This document shows, piece after piece, positions 1 through 8,899 of a DNA stretch of 64,000 nt (the first letter of the stretch is position 1; each line of letters begins with the position of its first letter). Origin of the DNA: Natronoglycomyces albus (lineage in GTDB: Bacteria > Actinomycetota > Actinomycetes > Mycobacteriales > Micromonosporaceae); contig NZ_CP070496.1 in the NCBI RefSeq assembly GCF_016925535.1, forward strand, positions 496,001-560,000, given 5' to 3'. Made by a program: the position numbers and the translations under genes. The notes below the pieces were generated by a model. It was not told the origin of the DNA, made no database searches, and was given only the letters and a program-made list of their open reading frames with translations.

Positions 1-140
1 TCACCCGGCGCACATTGTTTCCAGGCTTTGAGTACACAACGAGCGTTAGCCAGTTCGCGATATGGGCAAAACGGTCACTCATTCCTAGACTGTCAGCCAA
101 GCATTCTGGTCACTTTCAGCACTTGCGCCCCACTCGTGGG

Positions 141-169
141 TTGCAATGTGGCCTGTCGCGGTGGATAGT
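141..169 (+). promoter_or_regulatory. Candidate promoter of the conservon operon
   Basis: A TTGCAA hexamer (141-146) and a GATAGT hexamer (164-169) are separated by 17 bp. They lie about 70 bp upstream of the ribosome-binding site of the sensor kinase gene. Spacing and orientation fit a sigma-70-type promoter; this is inference from sequence only. Confidence 0.4.
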
Positions 170-236
170 TGCATCGGAAAACTAGAAAACTTGTCCCTCG
201 CGCCCAATGAGACACCCACCCCAGGAGGCTGAGAAG

Positions 237-3200
237 GTGAGCACGAGCAGCTCAAAGCGAGCCGCCTCAACTGCTTCACGCGGTCCGTTCGGCCTGCCCC
301 GGATCTCCGACATTCGGATCAGGTCCAAGCTGGGCTTGATCTTGATGGTGCCCCTGATCGTCTTGGTCGGTGTGGCAGGGCTTCGTGTTGCCGACCTGTC
401 CAACCGGGCCTTCGAGTCCGACGACATGGCGACACTGGTTGAGTTCAACACCGTGGCTTCGGAAATGCGTTACTACTTGCAGACTGAGCGCGCCGCCATG
501 GTTATGTACCTGCGCGGCGACGGCAATGTCGCCGGAGCCGAAGAGGACATCTACGAGTTCTCCAACGTCTCCGCCGCCGCCACGCATGTCGACGAGCGCC
601 TCGCCGCGCTCGCCCGTGGCGCTGACAACCTGCCCGAACTGGGCGAGGAGCTAGTGAGCCCGGTGCTGCAACTTGGCGGCACCATGGAGCTCATCGACGT
701 CGCCCGGGCAGACGCCGAGGAAGACCCCGAAAGCGTTTCGGTGCACTCCATCGCGCGCACCTACCAAAACGCGGTCGAGCGGCTTGTGGAAATCGCCGAA
801 ATCTCCTCCCGTATCGTGACCGACCCCGAAATCGCCCGTAAGTTGCAGGTCATCGCGCTGACGACCAAGACCGTCGAACAGCTCGAAGAGCAGCGAGCGA
901 CCGCGATTAACATCGGTGATGGCCAGGCGTTCCGTAACCACGCCCGCTGGTCGTCGTTCATCGGCTACGGTGAAAACCGCAAACAGGCCGTTGACGACCT
1001 GAAGCGAATCCTGTCCATGGAGGAAGAAGAGAAGCTCTTCTACTCCCCGGGTGGTTTCGCCTCGGTCGAGGCACAGCCAGCCAGCCGCTTCGAAACTCTC
1101 GCCTCCGCGGCCGGGCCTGGCCAGGGCCTTGACGTCGACATCGAGGTCATCGAGTCCTATAACGCCATTCTGGAAATGAGCCGTGTGTTCATTTCCGACC
1201 TCGAAGAGCAGGTCCTCGAAGAAGCGCGGGCCAACCGTGACGCCCAGATCTTCCAGCTGTTGCTGGAAACCATCTTGATTCTGGCCGCGTTCGTCATCGC
1301 CTCGCTGGTAGCGCTGGCGATCGCTCGTAACATGGCCGGCGGTCTGCGCCGACTACGTGAGGGCGCCTTGGAAGTGGCGCACGTGAAGTTGCCACAGGCG
1401 GTGGCCCAGATGAGGGACTCCGAGTCGATCGGCAACAAGACGCCGCAACAGGTGGTCGACGAAGCGGGCGACCCGCTGAAGATCAACCAGCGCGACGAGA
1501 TCGGCAACGTGGCGCACTCCTTCAACATCGTCCACAAAGAAGCTATCCGTGTCGCCGCCGAACAGGCCGGTCTGCGAGCCAGCGTTTCGCAGATGTTCAT
1601 CAACCTGGCCCGTCGTTCTCAGGGCCTGGTCGACCGACTCATCGGGCACTTGGACCAGCTGGAACGCGACGAGGACAACCCGGACCGCCTCGCCGAGCTC
1701 TTCAAGCTCGACCACTTGGCGACCCGAATGCGCCGCAACGACGAAAACCTCCTGGTGTTGGCCGGAGCCGACTCCACCCGCCAGGAACGCCACCCGGCGC
1801 AGATCTCCGATATCCTGCAAGCCGCCCAATCTGAGGTCGAGCAGTACACCCGCATTGACTTCGGTCAGGTGCAGACGCACCGCATGGCCAAGCCCGCGGC
1901 CGTCAACGACATGGTTCACCTTGTCGCCGAGCTGATGGACAACTCGACCTCCTTCTCGCCGCCGGAGATTCCCGTGCTGGTCGAAGCGCGCGAGACCACT
2001 CGCGGCATCACCATCCAGGTAATTGACCAGGGCATCGGTATCTCCCAGGCCCAGCTCGAAGAGCTCAACCAGCAGATGCGGGAAGCCACCGACGAGGGCA
2101 TCGACTTGGCGTCCTCTCGCATGATGGGGCTGACAGTGGTCGCCCGTCTGGCCCAGCGCCACGGCGTCACCGTCGAGCTGATGCGCGGAAACCCGCGCGG
2201 CACGGTCGCCGAGGTTCACCTGCCCGACTCGATGCTGGTCGAGCCGCCGCTGCCAGGCCGCCACGCCGAAGGCGGAGCCGCCAATACCGGTTTGCAACAC
2301 ACCGGTACACACGAGGCGCTTCCGGCCGCGCCGGACAACCCCTCGGGGCTGTTCGACACGCAGCCGAGCGCGCCGGTGAGCCCGCCCATGAATTCCCCGT
2401 CGATCCCGGCCCCGCGCGCCGAACCACAGCCCAGAGGTCTGGAACCACAGCCTCGCGGCTATGAGGATGGCCGCGGATACGGTTCCGACCGCTACGGTTC
2501 GAAGGAGCTGCCGGCCAGTGCCGAGCCGCTCATGTTCAAGCCAGGCGGTTACACCGACGAGGACCGCAAGAATGGCAAGGTCATGGAAGTGACCGGGGAG
2601 ATTGTCTCCTCGCAGCACGTGGCCCTGCCCAAGATCGAACTTGACGCAGCACCGGCGCCTGAGCCGCCTCCGGCCTGGCCGGCTGCCGATGGCGACAAGT
2701 CCACGGCGACCCCGACTCCGGCCTCGCCGGACCGGGTCTCGGCAGTGGACGAAACAATGGAGCTGCCGATCTTCCGGGAAGCCGAGTCCGCTTGGTTCAA
2801 GGCGGCGACGCCTGCCCCCCGGCCGGTAGCAGAGGAGGATGCTGGACCCGTGACGGACTACCCGAACGAGCCCTATTCCTCGTCGGCATTCCCCGAAGCG
2901 GTACGACCGCAGCCGAACCGTTCGGCGGCCTCCGGGCCTCCGAGTTCGGCTTCGCGTCCGGACGCTTCGGAAGAGATGCGATCGAGCGCTGCCGCGTCGA
3001 CCCCCGAGCCGTCGCGTCGCAGCTCCTCAGCCGATGAGTTGAGTTCGGTTGCCTCTCATGAACCCACGACGGATTCATCCCAGCCCGTGGATGAAGATCT
3101 TGGTCGTAGGCGACTGTCCAGCGCGGGTAACAATGGCTCCGCTTCGGAGACCGGTTACGCGTGGCGTACAGCTGCCGACGACGGTTGGCAGCAAGCCGAG

Positions 3201-3404
3201 AGTGCTCTCTCGGCCGAGCCGGAGGAACAGACCGCAACCGGATTGCCCAAACGGCGCCCGGGCGAGAAGCTTGTTCCCGGCGGTGTTCAGCAGCAGCAGG
3301 AGACCCTCCAGTCTCGCAAACGCAACCCAGAAGGGGTGCGGGGGCTGCTGTCGGCATACCACCGGGGAGTGCAACGTGGTCGAGGTGGTTCCGGCAGTGC
3401 GTAG
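237..3404 (+). CDS. Conservon sensor histidine kinase (NIT-HAMP-HATPase), CvnA-like
   Basis: Membrane sensor kinase of 1055 aa, first gene of a conservon. GTG at 237 is chosen over ATG at 207 because AGGAGG sits at 223-228, 8 nt upstream. A first membrane segment (about residues 20-40) is followed by a nitrate/nitrite-sensing-like extracellular helical region, then a second segment (about 340-363) and a HAMP linker. The phosphoacceptor-like region has KLDHLATRM (His493). The ATPase has an N-box ELMDNSTSF (about 565), a G1 box DQGIGIS (about 597) and MMGLTVV (about 629). From about residue 660 the protein is a Pro/Ser/Glu-rich, probably disordered tail. The last 220 residues carry short conserved blocks (LPIF..SAWFK, AADDGW, GLPKRRP..LVPG) that recur in the protein encoded at 5794-7536. 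In the family such kinases feed a roadblock/GTPase complex at the membrane; the signal here is unknown. Confidence 0.88.
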   Translation: MSTSSSKRAASTASRGPFGLPRISDIRIRSKLGLILMVPLIVLVGVAGLRVADLSNRAFESDDMATLVEFNTVASEMRYYLQTERAAMVMYLRGDGNVAGAEEDIYEFSNVSAAATHVDERLAALARGADNLPELGEELVSPVLQLGGTMELIDVARADAEEDPESVSVHSIARTYQNAVERLVEIAEISSRIVTDPEIARKLQVIALTTKTVEQLEEQRATAINIGDGQAFRNHARWSSFIGYGENRKQAVDDLKRILSMEEEEKLFYSPGGFASVEAQPASRFETLASAAGPGQGLDVDIEVIESYNAILEMSRVFISDLEEQVLEEARANRDAQIFQLLLETILILAAFVIASLVALAIARNMAGGLRRLREGALEVAHVKLPQAVAQMRDSESIGNKTPQQVVDEAGDPLKINQRDEIGNVAHSFNIVHKEAIRVAAEQAGLRASVSQMFINLARRSQGLVDRLIGHLDQLERDEDNPDRLAELFKLDHLATRMRRNDENLLVLAGADSTRQERHPAQISDILQAAQSEVEQYTRIDFGQVQTHRMAKPAAVNDMVHLVAELMDNSTSFSPPEIPVLVEARETTRGITIQVIDQGIGISQAQLEELNQQMREATDEGIDLASSRMMGLTVVARLAQRHGVTVELMRGNPRGTVAEVHLPDSMLVEPPLPGRHAEGGAANTGLQHTGTHEALPAAPDNPSGLFDTQPSAPVSPPMNSPSIPAPRAEPQPRGLEPQPRGYEDGRGYGSDRYGSKELPASAEPLMFKPGGYTDEDRKNGKVMEVTGEIVSSQHVALPKIELDAAPAPEPPPAWPAADGDKSTATPTPASPDRVSAVDETMELPIFREAESAWFKAATPAPRPVAEEDAGPVTDYPNEPYSSSAFPEAVRPQPNRSAASGPPSSASRPDASEEMRSSAAASTPEPSRRSSSADELSSVASHEPTTDSSQPVDEDLGRRRLSSAGNNGSASETGYAWRTAADDGWQQAESALSAEPEEQTATGLPKRRPGEKLVPGGVQQQQETLQSRKRNPEGVRGLLSAYHRGVQRGRGGSGSA

Positions 3405-3467
3405 GGACAAGTGGAATACCCAGCGACAGTGTCAACCGAAACCAGGATGGCCTAGCAAGGAGCGGAA

Positions 3468-3866
3468 ATGAGCACTGGCGGAACAACTGTTCAAGACCTC
3501 GGCTGGCTGTTGGCTGGCTTTGCCGAGCGTGTCCCGGGGGTTGCCCACGCGGTGGCGGTGTCGGCAGATGGTTTGCTGCTGGCCTCCTCTCGCGATCTTC
3601 CCCGTGACCGGGCAGACCAGCTATCGGCGGTCACGTCGGGGCTGGTGAGCTTGACACAGGGGGCCTCCCGTTGCTTTGAGGGTGGATCGGTATTGCAAAC
3701 GGTCGTGGAGATGGACAACGGGTTCTTGTTCCTGATGTCGATCTCTGACGGTTCCTCGTTTGCGGTGCTGGCCTCGAAGAACTGCGACGTGGGACAGGTG
3801 GGCTACGAGATGGCGCTACTGGTTGACCGCGTCGGCGAGGCGTTGACCCCGGAGGCGCGCGGCTAG
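3468..3866 (+). CDS. Roadblock/LC7 domain protein, CvnB-like
   Basis: Roadblock/LC7 protein of 132 aa, 63 bp after the kinase and preceded by AAGGAG. The single alpha/beta roadblock fold spans nearly the whole chain, with the typical [20 protein letters not shown] opening strand-turn-strand. In conservons this protein is thought to act as a dimeric platform or activator for the small GTPase (compare MglB with MglA). A clear paralogue lies at 5366-5797 on the other strand. Family assignment is firm; partner is inferred from gene order. Confidence 0.88.
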   Translation: MSTGGTTVQDLGWLLAGFAERVPGVAHAVAVSADGLLLASSRDLPRDRADQLSAVTSGLVSLTQGASRCFEGGSVLQTVVEMDNGFLFLMSISDGSSFAVLASKNCDVGQVGYEMALLVDRVGEALTPEARG

Positions 3867-4210
3867 GGGCCCGAACCTTGAACGTGACGATTTTTTGGCG
3901 TCACATCACGTGGTGATCGGCAAGATCACTGGCTGTGAATGTGGCGGTTGACTAGCCGAAAGGCTAGCGGAAAAGGAAGACTGGATGACCTATGGCGTAT
4001 GACTCAAATTCACGGTAAAGTTCCAACCGCGTGTATGAGACTCGCCAGGGCACCCCAGTCTGAGCGCAAGAAAGTACACACCCCCTTGGCGGACTTCGTG
4101 TCCGTCAGACGCAATTAGTCAACTGGCAAAATCTTCTTAAGACGCAATACGAACTGCGCTCATGAGTGGACGAACAGGTTCGCTCGTGTGAGAGCGGTTG
4201 GAGGTTGAGA
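3867..4210 (+). other. 344-bp spacer inside the conservon
   Basis: No gene is seen. CvnB and CvnC genes normally lie close together, so this gap is unusual. It holds an inverted repeat GTGACG/CGTCAC around a T-rich loop (3884-3904), an adjacent near-palindrome (ATCACGTGGTGAT, about 3905-3917), and a hairpin CTAGCC-GAAA-GGCTAG (3952-3967). These could form a partial terminator or attenuator plus an internal promoter for the last two genes. I cannot match it to a known riboswitch. Confidence 0.4.
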
Positions 4211-4594
4211 ATGGTCCTCGGTGGTGGAGAACCTAGCGGATCGCTGGTCCGTCCCTACGCGGTTACGCGTGGGCGCACACGTCCCCAGCTAGAGATCGCC
4301 CTTGAGGCTTTGGTGGAAACCACAGCGCGGGGGCGCAGTGGGCACTTTATGGGTGGACGCCAACAGCAGACCATTGCAGATCTGTGCGGGGGCCGGTTGC
4401 AGTCCCTCGCCGAAATTGCGGCAAGGATGGAAGTCCCGTTGGGGGTGGCCCGCGTATTGGTGGCCGATATGGCCGCTGATGGTCTGCTCGCCGTTCATGA
4501 ACCCACTGGGTTCTCCGATGAGAGCGGCGGATCGGACGAAGGCGTGGGCACCGAACTGCTTGAGCGCGTACTAAGTGGACTTCGGAGGCTGTAA
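4211..4594 (+). CDS. DUF742 protein, CvnC-like
   Basis: DUF742 protein of 127 aa, the third conservon component. It has the diagnostic LVRPYAVTRGRTRP block near the N-terminus and a winged-helix-like C-terminal half (LAEIAARMEVPLGVARVLVADMAADGLL). ATG at 4211 is chosen over an in-frame GTG at 4166, because GGAGG lies at 4200-4204 with a 6-nt spacer and the protein then starts just before the conserved block. The stop is 3 nt from the start of the GTPase gene, so the two are co-translated. DUF742 proteins are proposed DNA- or partner-binding adaptors; the exact role is not established. Confidence 0.88.
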   Translation: MVLGGGEPSGSLVRPYAVTRGRTRPQLEIALEALVETTARGRSGHFMGGRQQQTIADLCGGRLQSLAEIAARMEVPLGVARVLVADMAADGLLAVHEPTGFSDESGGSDEGVGTELLERVLSGLRRL

Positions 4595-4597
4595 AGC

Positions 4598-5182
4598 GTG
4601 GTAAATGTGCCTGGTAACTCACGTGTCACCTCGGCCAAAATTGTTGTGGCCGGCGGCTTCGGGGTCGGAAAGACGACCCTGGTGGGCTCGGTGTCAGAAA
4701 TTACGCCCTTGACCACCGAGGCGATCATGACCTCGGCGTCAGAGGGCGTGGACAATAACTCGATGGTGCCGACCAAAGCCACCACCACCGTGGCGATGGA
4801 CTTCGGCCGTATATCGATCGACAAAGATTTGATCCTGTACCTGTTCGGTACGCCGGGCCAGACCCGTTTCTGGTTCATGTGGGACGAGCTAGTGCGCGGT
4901 GCCATCGGTGCCGTAGTGCTGGTCGACACCCGCCGCTTGGCTGACTGCTTCTCGGTGGTGGACTTCTTCGAACACCGCAAGCTGCCATACGTGGTCGCGG
5001 TGAACTGCTTCGATGGCAAGCAGCTCCATGAGCTGGGCGACATCCGTGACGCCTTGCAGATTTCGAGCGACGTTCCGATCATGTACACCGACGCGCGCGA
5101 CCGTGAGTCGACCAAGGGCGTACTGATCAACCTGGTGGAATACGTACTCACCATGCGCAAGACGCGCACGGTGGGCGTCTAA
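4598..5182 (+). CDS. Conservon small GTPase, CvnD-like
   Basis: Ras-like P-loop GTPase of 194 aa closing the conservon. The P-loop GGFGVGKTT is at residues 19-27. The switch-II region reads LFGTPGQTRFWFMWDEL, as in bacterial MglA/CvnD proteins. The G4 motif is NCFD rather than NKxD, which is normal in this group. The GTG start follows GGAGG at 4584-4588. The likely function is nucleotide-dependent signalling with the roadblock protein and the DUF742 protein, downstream of the membrane kinase. A perfect palindromic terminator follows at 5255-5294. Confidence 0.9.
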   Translation: MVNVPGNSRVTSAKIVVAGGFGVGKTTLVGSVSEITPLTTEAIMTSASEGVDNNSMVPTKATTTVAMDFGRISIDKDLILYLFGTPGQTRFWFMWDELVRGAIGAVVLVDTRRLADCFSVVDFFEHRKLPYVVAVNCFDGKQLHELGDIRDALQISSDVPIMYTDARDRESTKGVLINLVEYVLTMRKTRTVGV

Positions 5183-5254
5183 GGCAAACCAGACCCGCGG
5201 CGAGCTAGGCCCCATCGCTCGCCATCGCATCGGGTGTGATGCCACACAGCGATA

Positions 5255-5294
5255 AAGAGAGCCGGTCCCGACCTAGGTCGGGACCGGCTCTCTT
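5255..5294. terminator. Bidirectional terminator, 40-bp perfect palindrome
   Basis: A perfect 40-bp palindrome centred on CCTAGG, starting AAGAGAGCCGG, lies between two convergent operons. On the + side it runs into TCTTATTATCT, and on the - side into a short T-rich run. It would serve both transcripts. Confidence 0.85.
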
Positions 5295-5365
5295 ATTATC
5301 TACATTGATTGTGGAGTGTCGGATCGTGCGGATTCTGGGCCGTGCCAAAGGCCGCTATGGGGCCA

Positions 5366-5797
5366 CTAGCCCACCACTCGTGGCAGGGTCCCGGTCGAAC
5401 CGAGCGCCTCTTGCAACAACGGGCCCACCTGCATAGTGAACTGGCCGACCTCATAGCCCAGCTGTTCGCGGTCGCATTGCGTCACCGCTAGCAAGGTGAG
5501 GCAGATTTCTTGGCCCACCGGGGCCGCCATCAGCACGCCTTCGGCCATTTCGACCACGACTTGCTGAGCTGGTCCGTTCTGCATGGCGCGGCCCGCGCCC
5601 TCGCCCATGGACAGCAACCCGGAACCGATCCCGGCCAGTTGCTGGGCCCTCTCTTCGGGCAGGCCGGTCGACACGGCCAAGGGCAGACCGTCGACACTGA
5701 CCAACACCGCGTGCGACAGCCCGGGAGTGCGGGCGACCAACGAGGCCAGGAGCATGGACAGCGAGCGCTCATAGACGCCTAGGTTGTTCGTGGTCAT
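5366..5797 (-). CDS. Second roadblock/LC7 protein
   Basis: Roadblock/LC7 protein of 143 aa, paralogous to the conservon copy at 3468-3866: TPGLSHAVLVSVDGLPLAVS aligns with the same strand-turn-strand. Its ATG overlaps the stop codon of the upstream transposase-like gene (ATGA at 5794-5797), so the two are translationally coupled and probably act together. No GTPase or DUF742 gene accompanies this pair; it may use those of the neighbouring conservon. Roadblock fold is firm; partnership is inference. Confidence 0.85.
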   Translation of the reverse strand: MTTNNLGVYERSLSMLLASLVARTPGLSHAVLVSVDGLPLAVSTGLPEERAQQLAGIGSGLLSMGEGAGRAMQNGPAQQVVVEMAEGVLMAAPVGQEICLTLLAVTQCDREQLGYEVGQFTMQVGPLLQEALGSTGTLPRVVG

Positions 5798-7536
5798 ACG
5801 GCCATCCTATTGTGGCGGCGCGACCGCTTGTGAGAACCGCGAGCGCGGCCCCAGCCCTTGAAATATCCAGAGGTGTTCTGCGCCAACAGTTCCGCGTCGC
5901 GGTTGATCGGTTCATCGAAACGCTTGTCACTGGTGAGCATGGAACCGGGGACCAGATTGGCCTGGGGCTTACGGCGCGGCAAGCCCGAGTTGGTCGTGTC
6001 GGCCTGTTCGGGAGCTTCGGTGACCGCCTGCGCTGTCTTCCAGCCTTCGTCGGCGGCGAATGACCAGTCGTCGCGCTCGTTTTCGCTGCCGGGGCGTTTG
6101 AACCAGGCGCTCTTGGTCTGACCGAAGATCAAGAGGCCGTCGTCGCCGCCGGTGATCTCCTCGATGGGCGGAAGATTGTCTACACGGGACTGTGACTGTT
6201 CGCCTTCGTGGCGCTGCCCGCGCGGGGCCGCGCCCGAGGCGGCATTCTGGTGCGCGGCGAATTCACTGGCCAAGCGGGACTTCGCGGCATGGCCCTTTCC
6301 AGCGGGACGCTGCTCGGGCGAACGTGGGCCAGAGGCCGGTAGGGCTTCGGTATCGGAGGCCCGGTCACTCTGGGCGCGTCGAGATCCGGTGTCACCAGCG
6401 TTGCGAGCCCGCCGGGAACCAGTCTGACCGGGTTCGGCCGCATGCGATTGGGTGTGTTCGGAGCGCTTCGACACTGTCGGGTGCGAACCCGAGTGCTGTT
6501 GCTGCAAAGAGCCGGTCTCGTGCGCGGAGGCGGGCGCGGTCAGACGGCGGATCTGGCTGGGGTCGGGCAAGTCCCGAGAGGGCTTGCGCAGCGCCATCGT
6601 ACTGGGGCCATCCTCGCCGGAGGCGGATTCGGCCGGGAAGTCCCAGGCGGCCTCGGGGCGGCTACCCGGGTGCTGGATCGTCTCAGCGGATTCGATGTCG
6701 ATCTGAGAGGCGCGACGGGGGCGCGGGACCCGATTGCCCCTGCCTCCACCTTGGCTACGAGGCCGCCGGGCCGTCAGGAGCGACATCAGGCCGTCCAATG
6801 ACCGATCCCAGGCCGCGACCGCCTCGGCGGTGGCCGAGACAGCGGGAGCGACTGCGGGGTCGTCGCCTCCGCCAAGTTGTTCGATGGCGGCGGTCAGGGC
6901 CGACACCATGGCGGCGACGTGGCCCGGTTCGGCCACGGTCGCCAAATCGGCCGCCAAGTCCTCCGTTGAGATCTCTTGCAGGGCTCCGGGTTGCGGAAGC
7001 CGAGTCAGGATCGCCACGGCATTGGGCTCGGCCGGGTCATCCCACGCGGCCAGTACCGCCGGGAACACCGCCCGCAAAAGGCATGTGAGGGCTTCGGCCG
7101 AAGACTGGCGAGCCTTGGTGACCACTTGGATCGAATCGAGGATGGGGCGCAGGGCCGCGATCTCGGGCGTGACGGCAATACAGGTCACTGCGGGAAGCGC
7201 TCCGCTGGCGAGGCCGCGGGCGATGCTAATCGCCCCGTCGAGGGCGTCACGGGCCTCGGCGGTCTTGCGTTCATCGGCGGCGGCCACCAAATAGCCCGAC
7301 GCCGTGGCCAGCTGCGTGAGGAACTCTGCGTGGCGGCTGACCGTGCCCATGACTACCGGGTCGGAGTCGGCATGACGGGCCAGAATCTGGCTTAGGTGTA
7401 CCCAGCCGCGCGGGTCGTCGGTGACGGTGGCGGAGACCAAGAGGGTTCCGGTGGGGCCCACAAGGGCCACCGCACACTCATCGGCGTCTGAAGACGCCGC
7501 GTTCGTTGTGCTGACGATGCCGCAGAAAACCTGCAC
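5794..7536 (-). CDS. IS110-transposase-like domain with conservon-kinase-like tail; probably domesticated
   Basis: Protein of 580 aa coupled to a roadblock gene. GTG at 7536 is chosen because AAAGGAG precedes it. Residues 1 to about 250 follow the layout of the IS110-family DEDD transposase domain: a start like MQVFCGI, a middle helix ALDGAISIARGLASG where transposases have a DA(G/R)DA helix, and LLRAVFPAVLAAWD matching the family's L..VFP....FD block. The first catalytic Asp after GI is replaced (GIVSTT), and no Ser-transposase C-domain follows. Residues 250-460 are low complexity. The last 116 residues carry LLIF....SAWFK, AADEGW and GLPRRKP..LVPG, matching the tail of the kinase at 237-3404. 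The protein is best read as a non-catalytic scaffold in roadblock signalling; the transposase relationship is my own alignment by eye and needs profile confirmation. Confidence 0.6.
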   Translation of the reverse strand: MQVFCGIVSTTNAASSDADECAVALVGPTGTLLVSATVTDDPRGWVHLSQILARHADSDPVVMGTVSRHAEFLTQLATASGYLVAAADERKTAEARDALDGAISIARGLASGALPAVTCIAVTPEIAALRPILDSIQVVTKARQSSAEALTCLLRAVFPAVLAAWDDPAEPNAVAILTRLPQPGALQEISTEDLAADLATVAEPGHVAAMVSALTAAIEQLGGGDDPAVAPAVSATAEAVAAWDRSLDGLMSLLTARRPRSQGGGRGNRVPRPRRASQIDIESAETIQHPGSRPEAAWDFPAESASGEDGPSTMALRKPSRDLPDPSQIRRLTAPASAHETGSLQQQHSGSHPTVSKRSEHTQSHAAEPGQTGSRRARNAGDTGSRRAQSDRASDTEALPASGPRSPEQRPAGKGHAAKSRLASEFAAHQNAASGAAPRGQRHEGEQSQSRVDNLPPIEEITGGDDGLLIFGQTKSAWFKRPGSENERDDWSFAADEGWKTAQAVTEAPEQADTTNSGLPRRKPQANLVPGSMLTSDKRFDEPINRDAELLAQNTSGYFKGWGRARGSHKRSRRHNRMAV

Positions 7537-7699
7537 GCGTCTTTCTCCTTTACGTAAGCAACGGGCATCGGTTCGAGGGTGTTGGATTGTCGACGGTGAC
7601 CGTGAGTGCCTGGCCACCGGGAGTGGTAGATCCTGCTAGGCGCGCTAGTGGCTAGCCTGGCGCGAACACACTCGTAATGCCGTTGTTATCGATCGTCGC

Positions 7700-8611
7700 T
7701 TATTGTGAGTCTTTTCGCCAGTGGACGGCCTCGGAAATTTTGCCGATGATTCCTCGCCAGGCGATGGCCGCCTGTTCGGTGGAGACTCGGCGCAGCTTCC
7801 GTTTTGCGAAGAAGGAGCGGAAGCCACCGTCCACAATAGTCCGAAGCGATTCGTCGATGTCGTCGAGTGGGGAGCCCTCAGCCAGCGGTTCTGTCACGGA
7901 GCGTAGATCGAGTGCCTGCCCTAGGTCGCGGGCGATCTCCCCGGCGCTGATGAGCAATTCGGGCTCCCAGGCGTCGTGACCGCCGCGCAAATTAGTGACG
8001 ACCAGGTCGAGCTCGAAGTTGTCTGCTTCATCACATACGACGTATTCGGCCTTTAGGCCCTTCTTGAGCTTGGCAAACGTCTCAATTTGGGTGAGATCAT
8101 GCTTGGCCTGCGACTTCACGTACTTCACGAGTGCTTCGCGGGTGTCGAAGAGAAGGACCTTGCCGTTCTTGGACAAGAAGACCGGGACCTCGTCCACGTC
8201 AAGGCGTTCCGCCTTGGGAGTGGTCTCCTCGGTGTCGTCGTCGGTGTCCTCGTCGACGAAGTCGGAAATATCCGGCTCGACGAAATTGTCCACGTCCTCC
8301 GGATTCTCGATGTCGGGGCGATCGTCCTCATCGGACTTTTTGCCCCGCTTGTTCTTCGCTTGTCCCTTGGCTGGCTCGGCGTCGTCGTCGGTGTCCTCGT
8401 CGAGTTCCTCGTCTAGGTCCTCAGGCTCGTAGGCCTTGTAAGCGCGCAAGGTCAGCCCGGAGTTCTTGCCCAAGTGGATCACGATCGGGTCGACACCGAC
8501 TTGCTCCCAGAAGCGGTCGGCCTCCTTGCTTCTGGTGCCACTGAGGGCGAGGTCGAGGCTGTCCGAGGCTGACGTGTCGTCGGTCTTGGACTTGTCCTGA
8601 TGACGTCCCAC
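7700..8611 (-). CDS. Acidic conserved hypothetical protein
   Basis: Protein of 303 aa, not assigned to a family. A short N-terminal globular stretch (FWEQVGVDPIVIHL..LTLRAYK) is followed by a very acidic low-complexity segment (about residues 60-130, Asp/Glu-rich with a few Lys). A C-terminal domain then starts VPVFLSKNGKVLLF and ends in a helical region. GTG at 8611 is preferred to TTG at 8632 because GGAG lies about 8 nt upstream. No signal peptide or membrane segment is present. It may be a cytoplasmic acidic adaptor; function unknown. Confidence 0.7.
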   Translation of the reverse strand: MGRHQDKSKTDDTSASDSLDLALSGTRSKEADRFWEQVGVDPIVIHLGKNSGLTLRAYKAYEPEDLDEELDEDTDDDAEPAKGQAKNKRGKKSDEDDRPDIENPEDVDNFVEPDISDFVDEDTDDDTEETTPKAERLDVDEVPVFLSKNGKVLLFDTREALVKYVKSQAKHDLTQIETFAKLKKGLKAEYVVCDEADNFELDLVVTNLRGGHDAWEPELLISAGEIARDLGQALDLRSVTEPLAEGSPLDDIDESLRTIVDGGFRSFFAKRKLRRVSTEQAAIAWRGIIGKISEAVHWRKDSQ

Positions 8612-8899
8612 GATGTTGCTCTCCGTCTCCAAAGACTGTCACTGAGTGCTCAAGGTCGGCCATGACGGAAGCTGAACTCACTGGAGGCTGTGCCTCGCCT
8701 CAACCCACAAACTCCGCGAAGTGGGGATCAAGCTGTGTTAACGCAGCCGTCTAGGCCAGGCTCCAGCCTAAGCCATCCCTGCTTGCCCAAACGTGCCAGT
8801 AGGCACTGTTGCCTGCCTCGGAAGTCGCACCGTTTTCCAGTGAGGCAGCAGCGGTTCCGAAGCGGGACATGGTCGACATTTCCGGCTTGTGTTGTTCAA

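Noticed and set aside
1353-2618. Open frame of 421 codons on the - strand
   Set aside because: Complement of the sensor kinase ATPase domain.
3867-4210. Possible riboswitch in the conservon gap
   Set aside because: Hairpins are present, but I could not match any known aptamer core by eye, so it is noted only as a structured gap.
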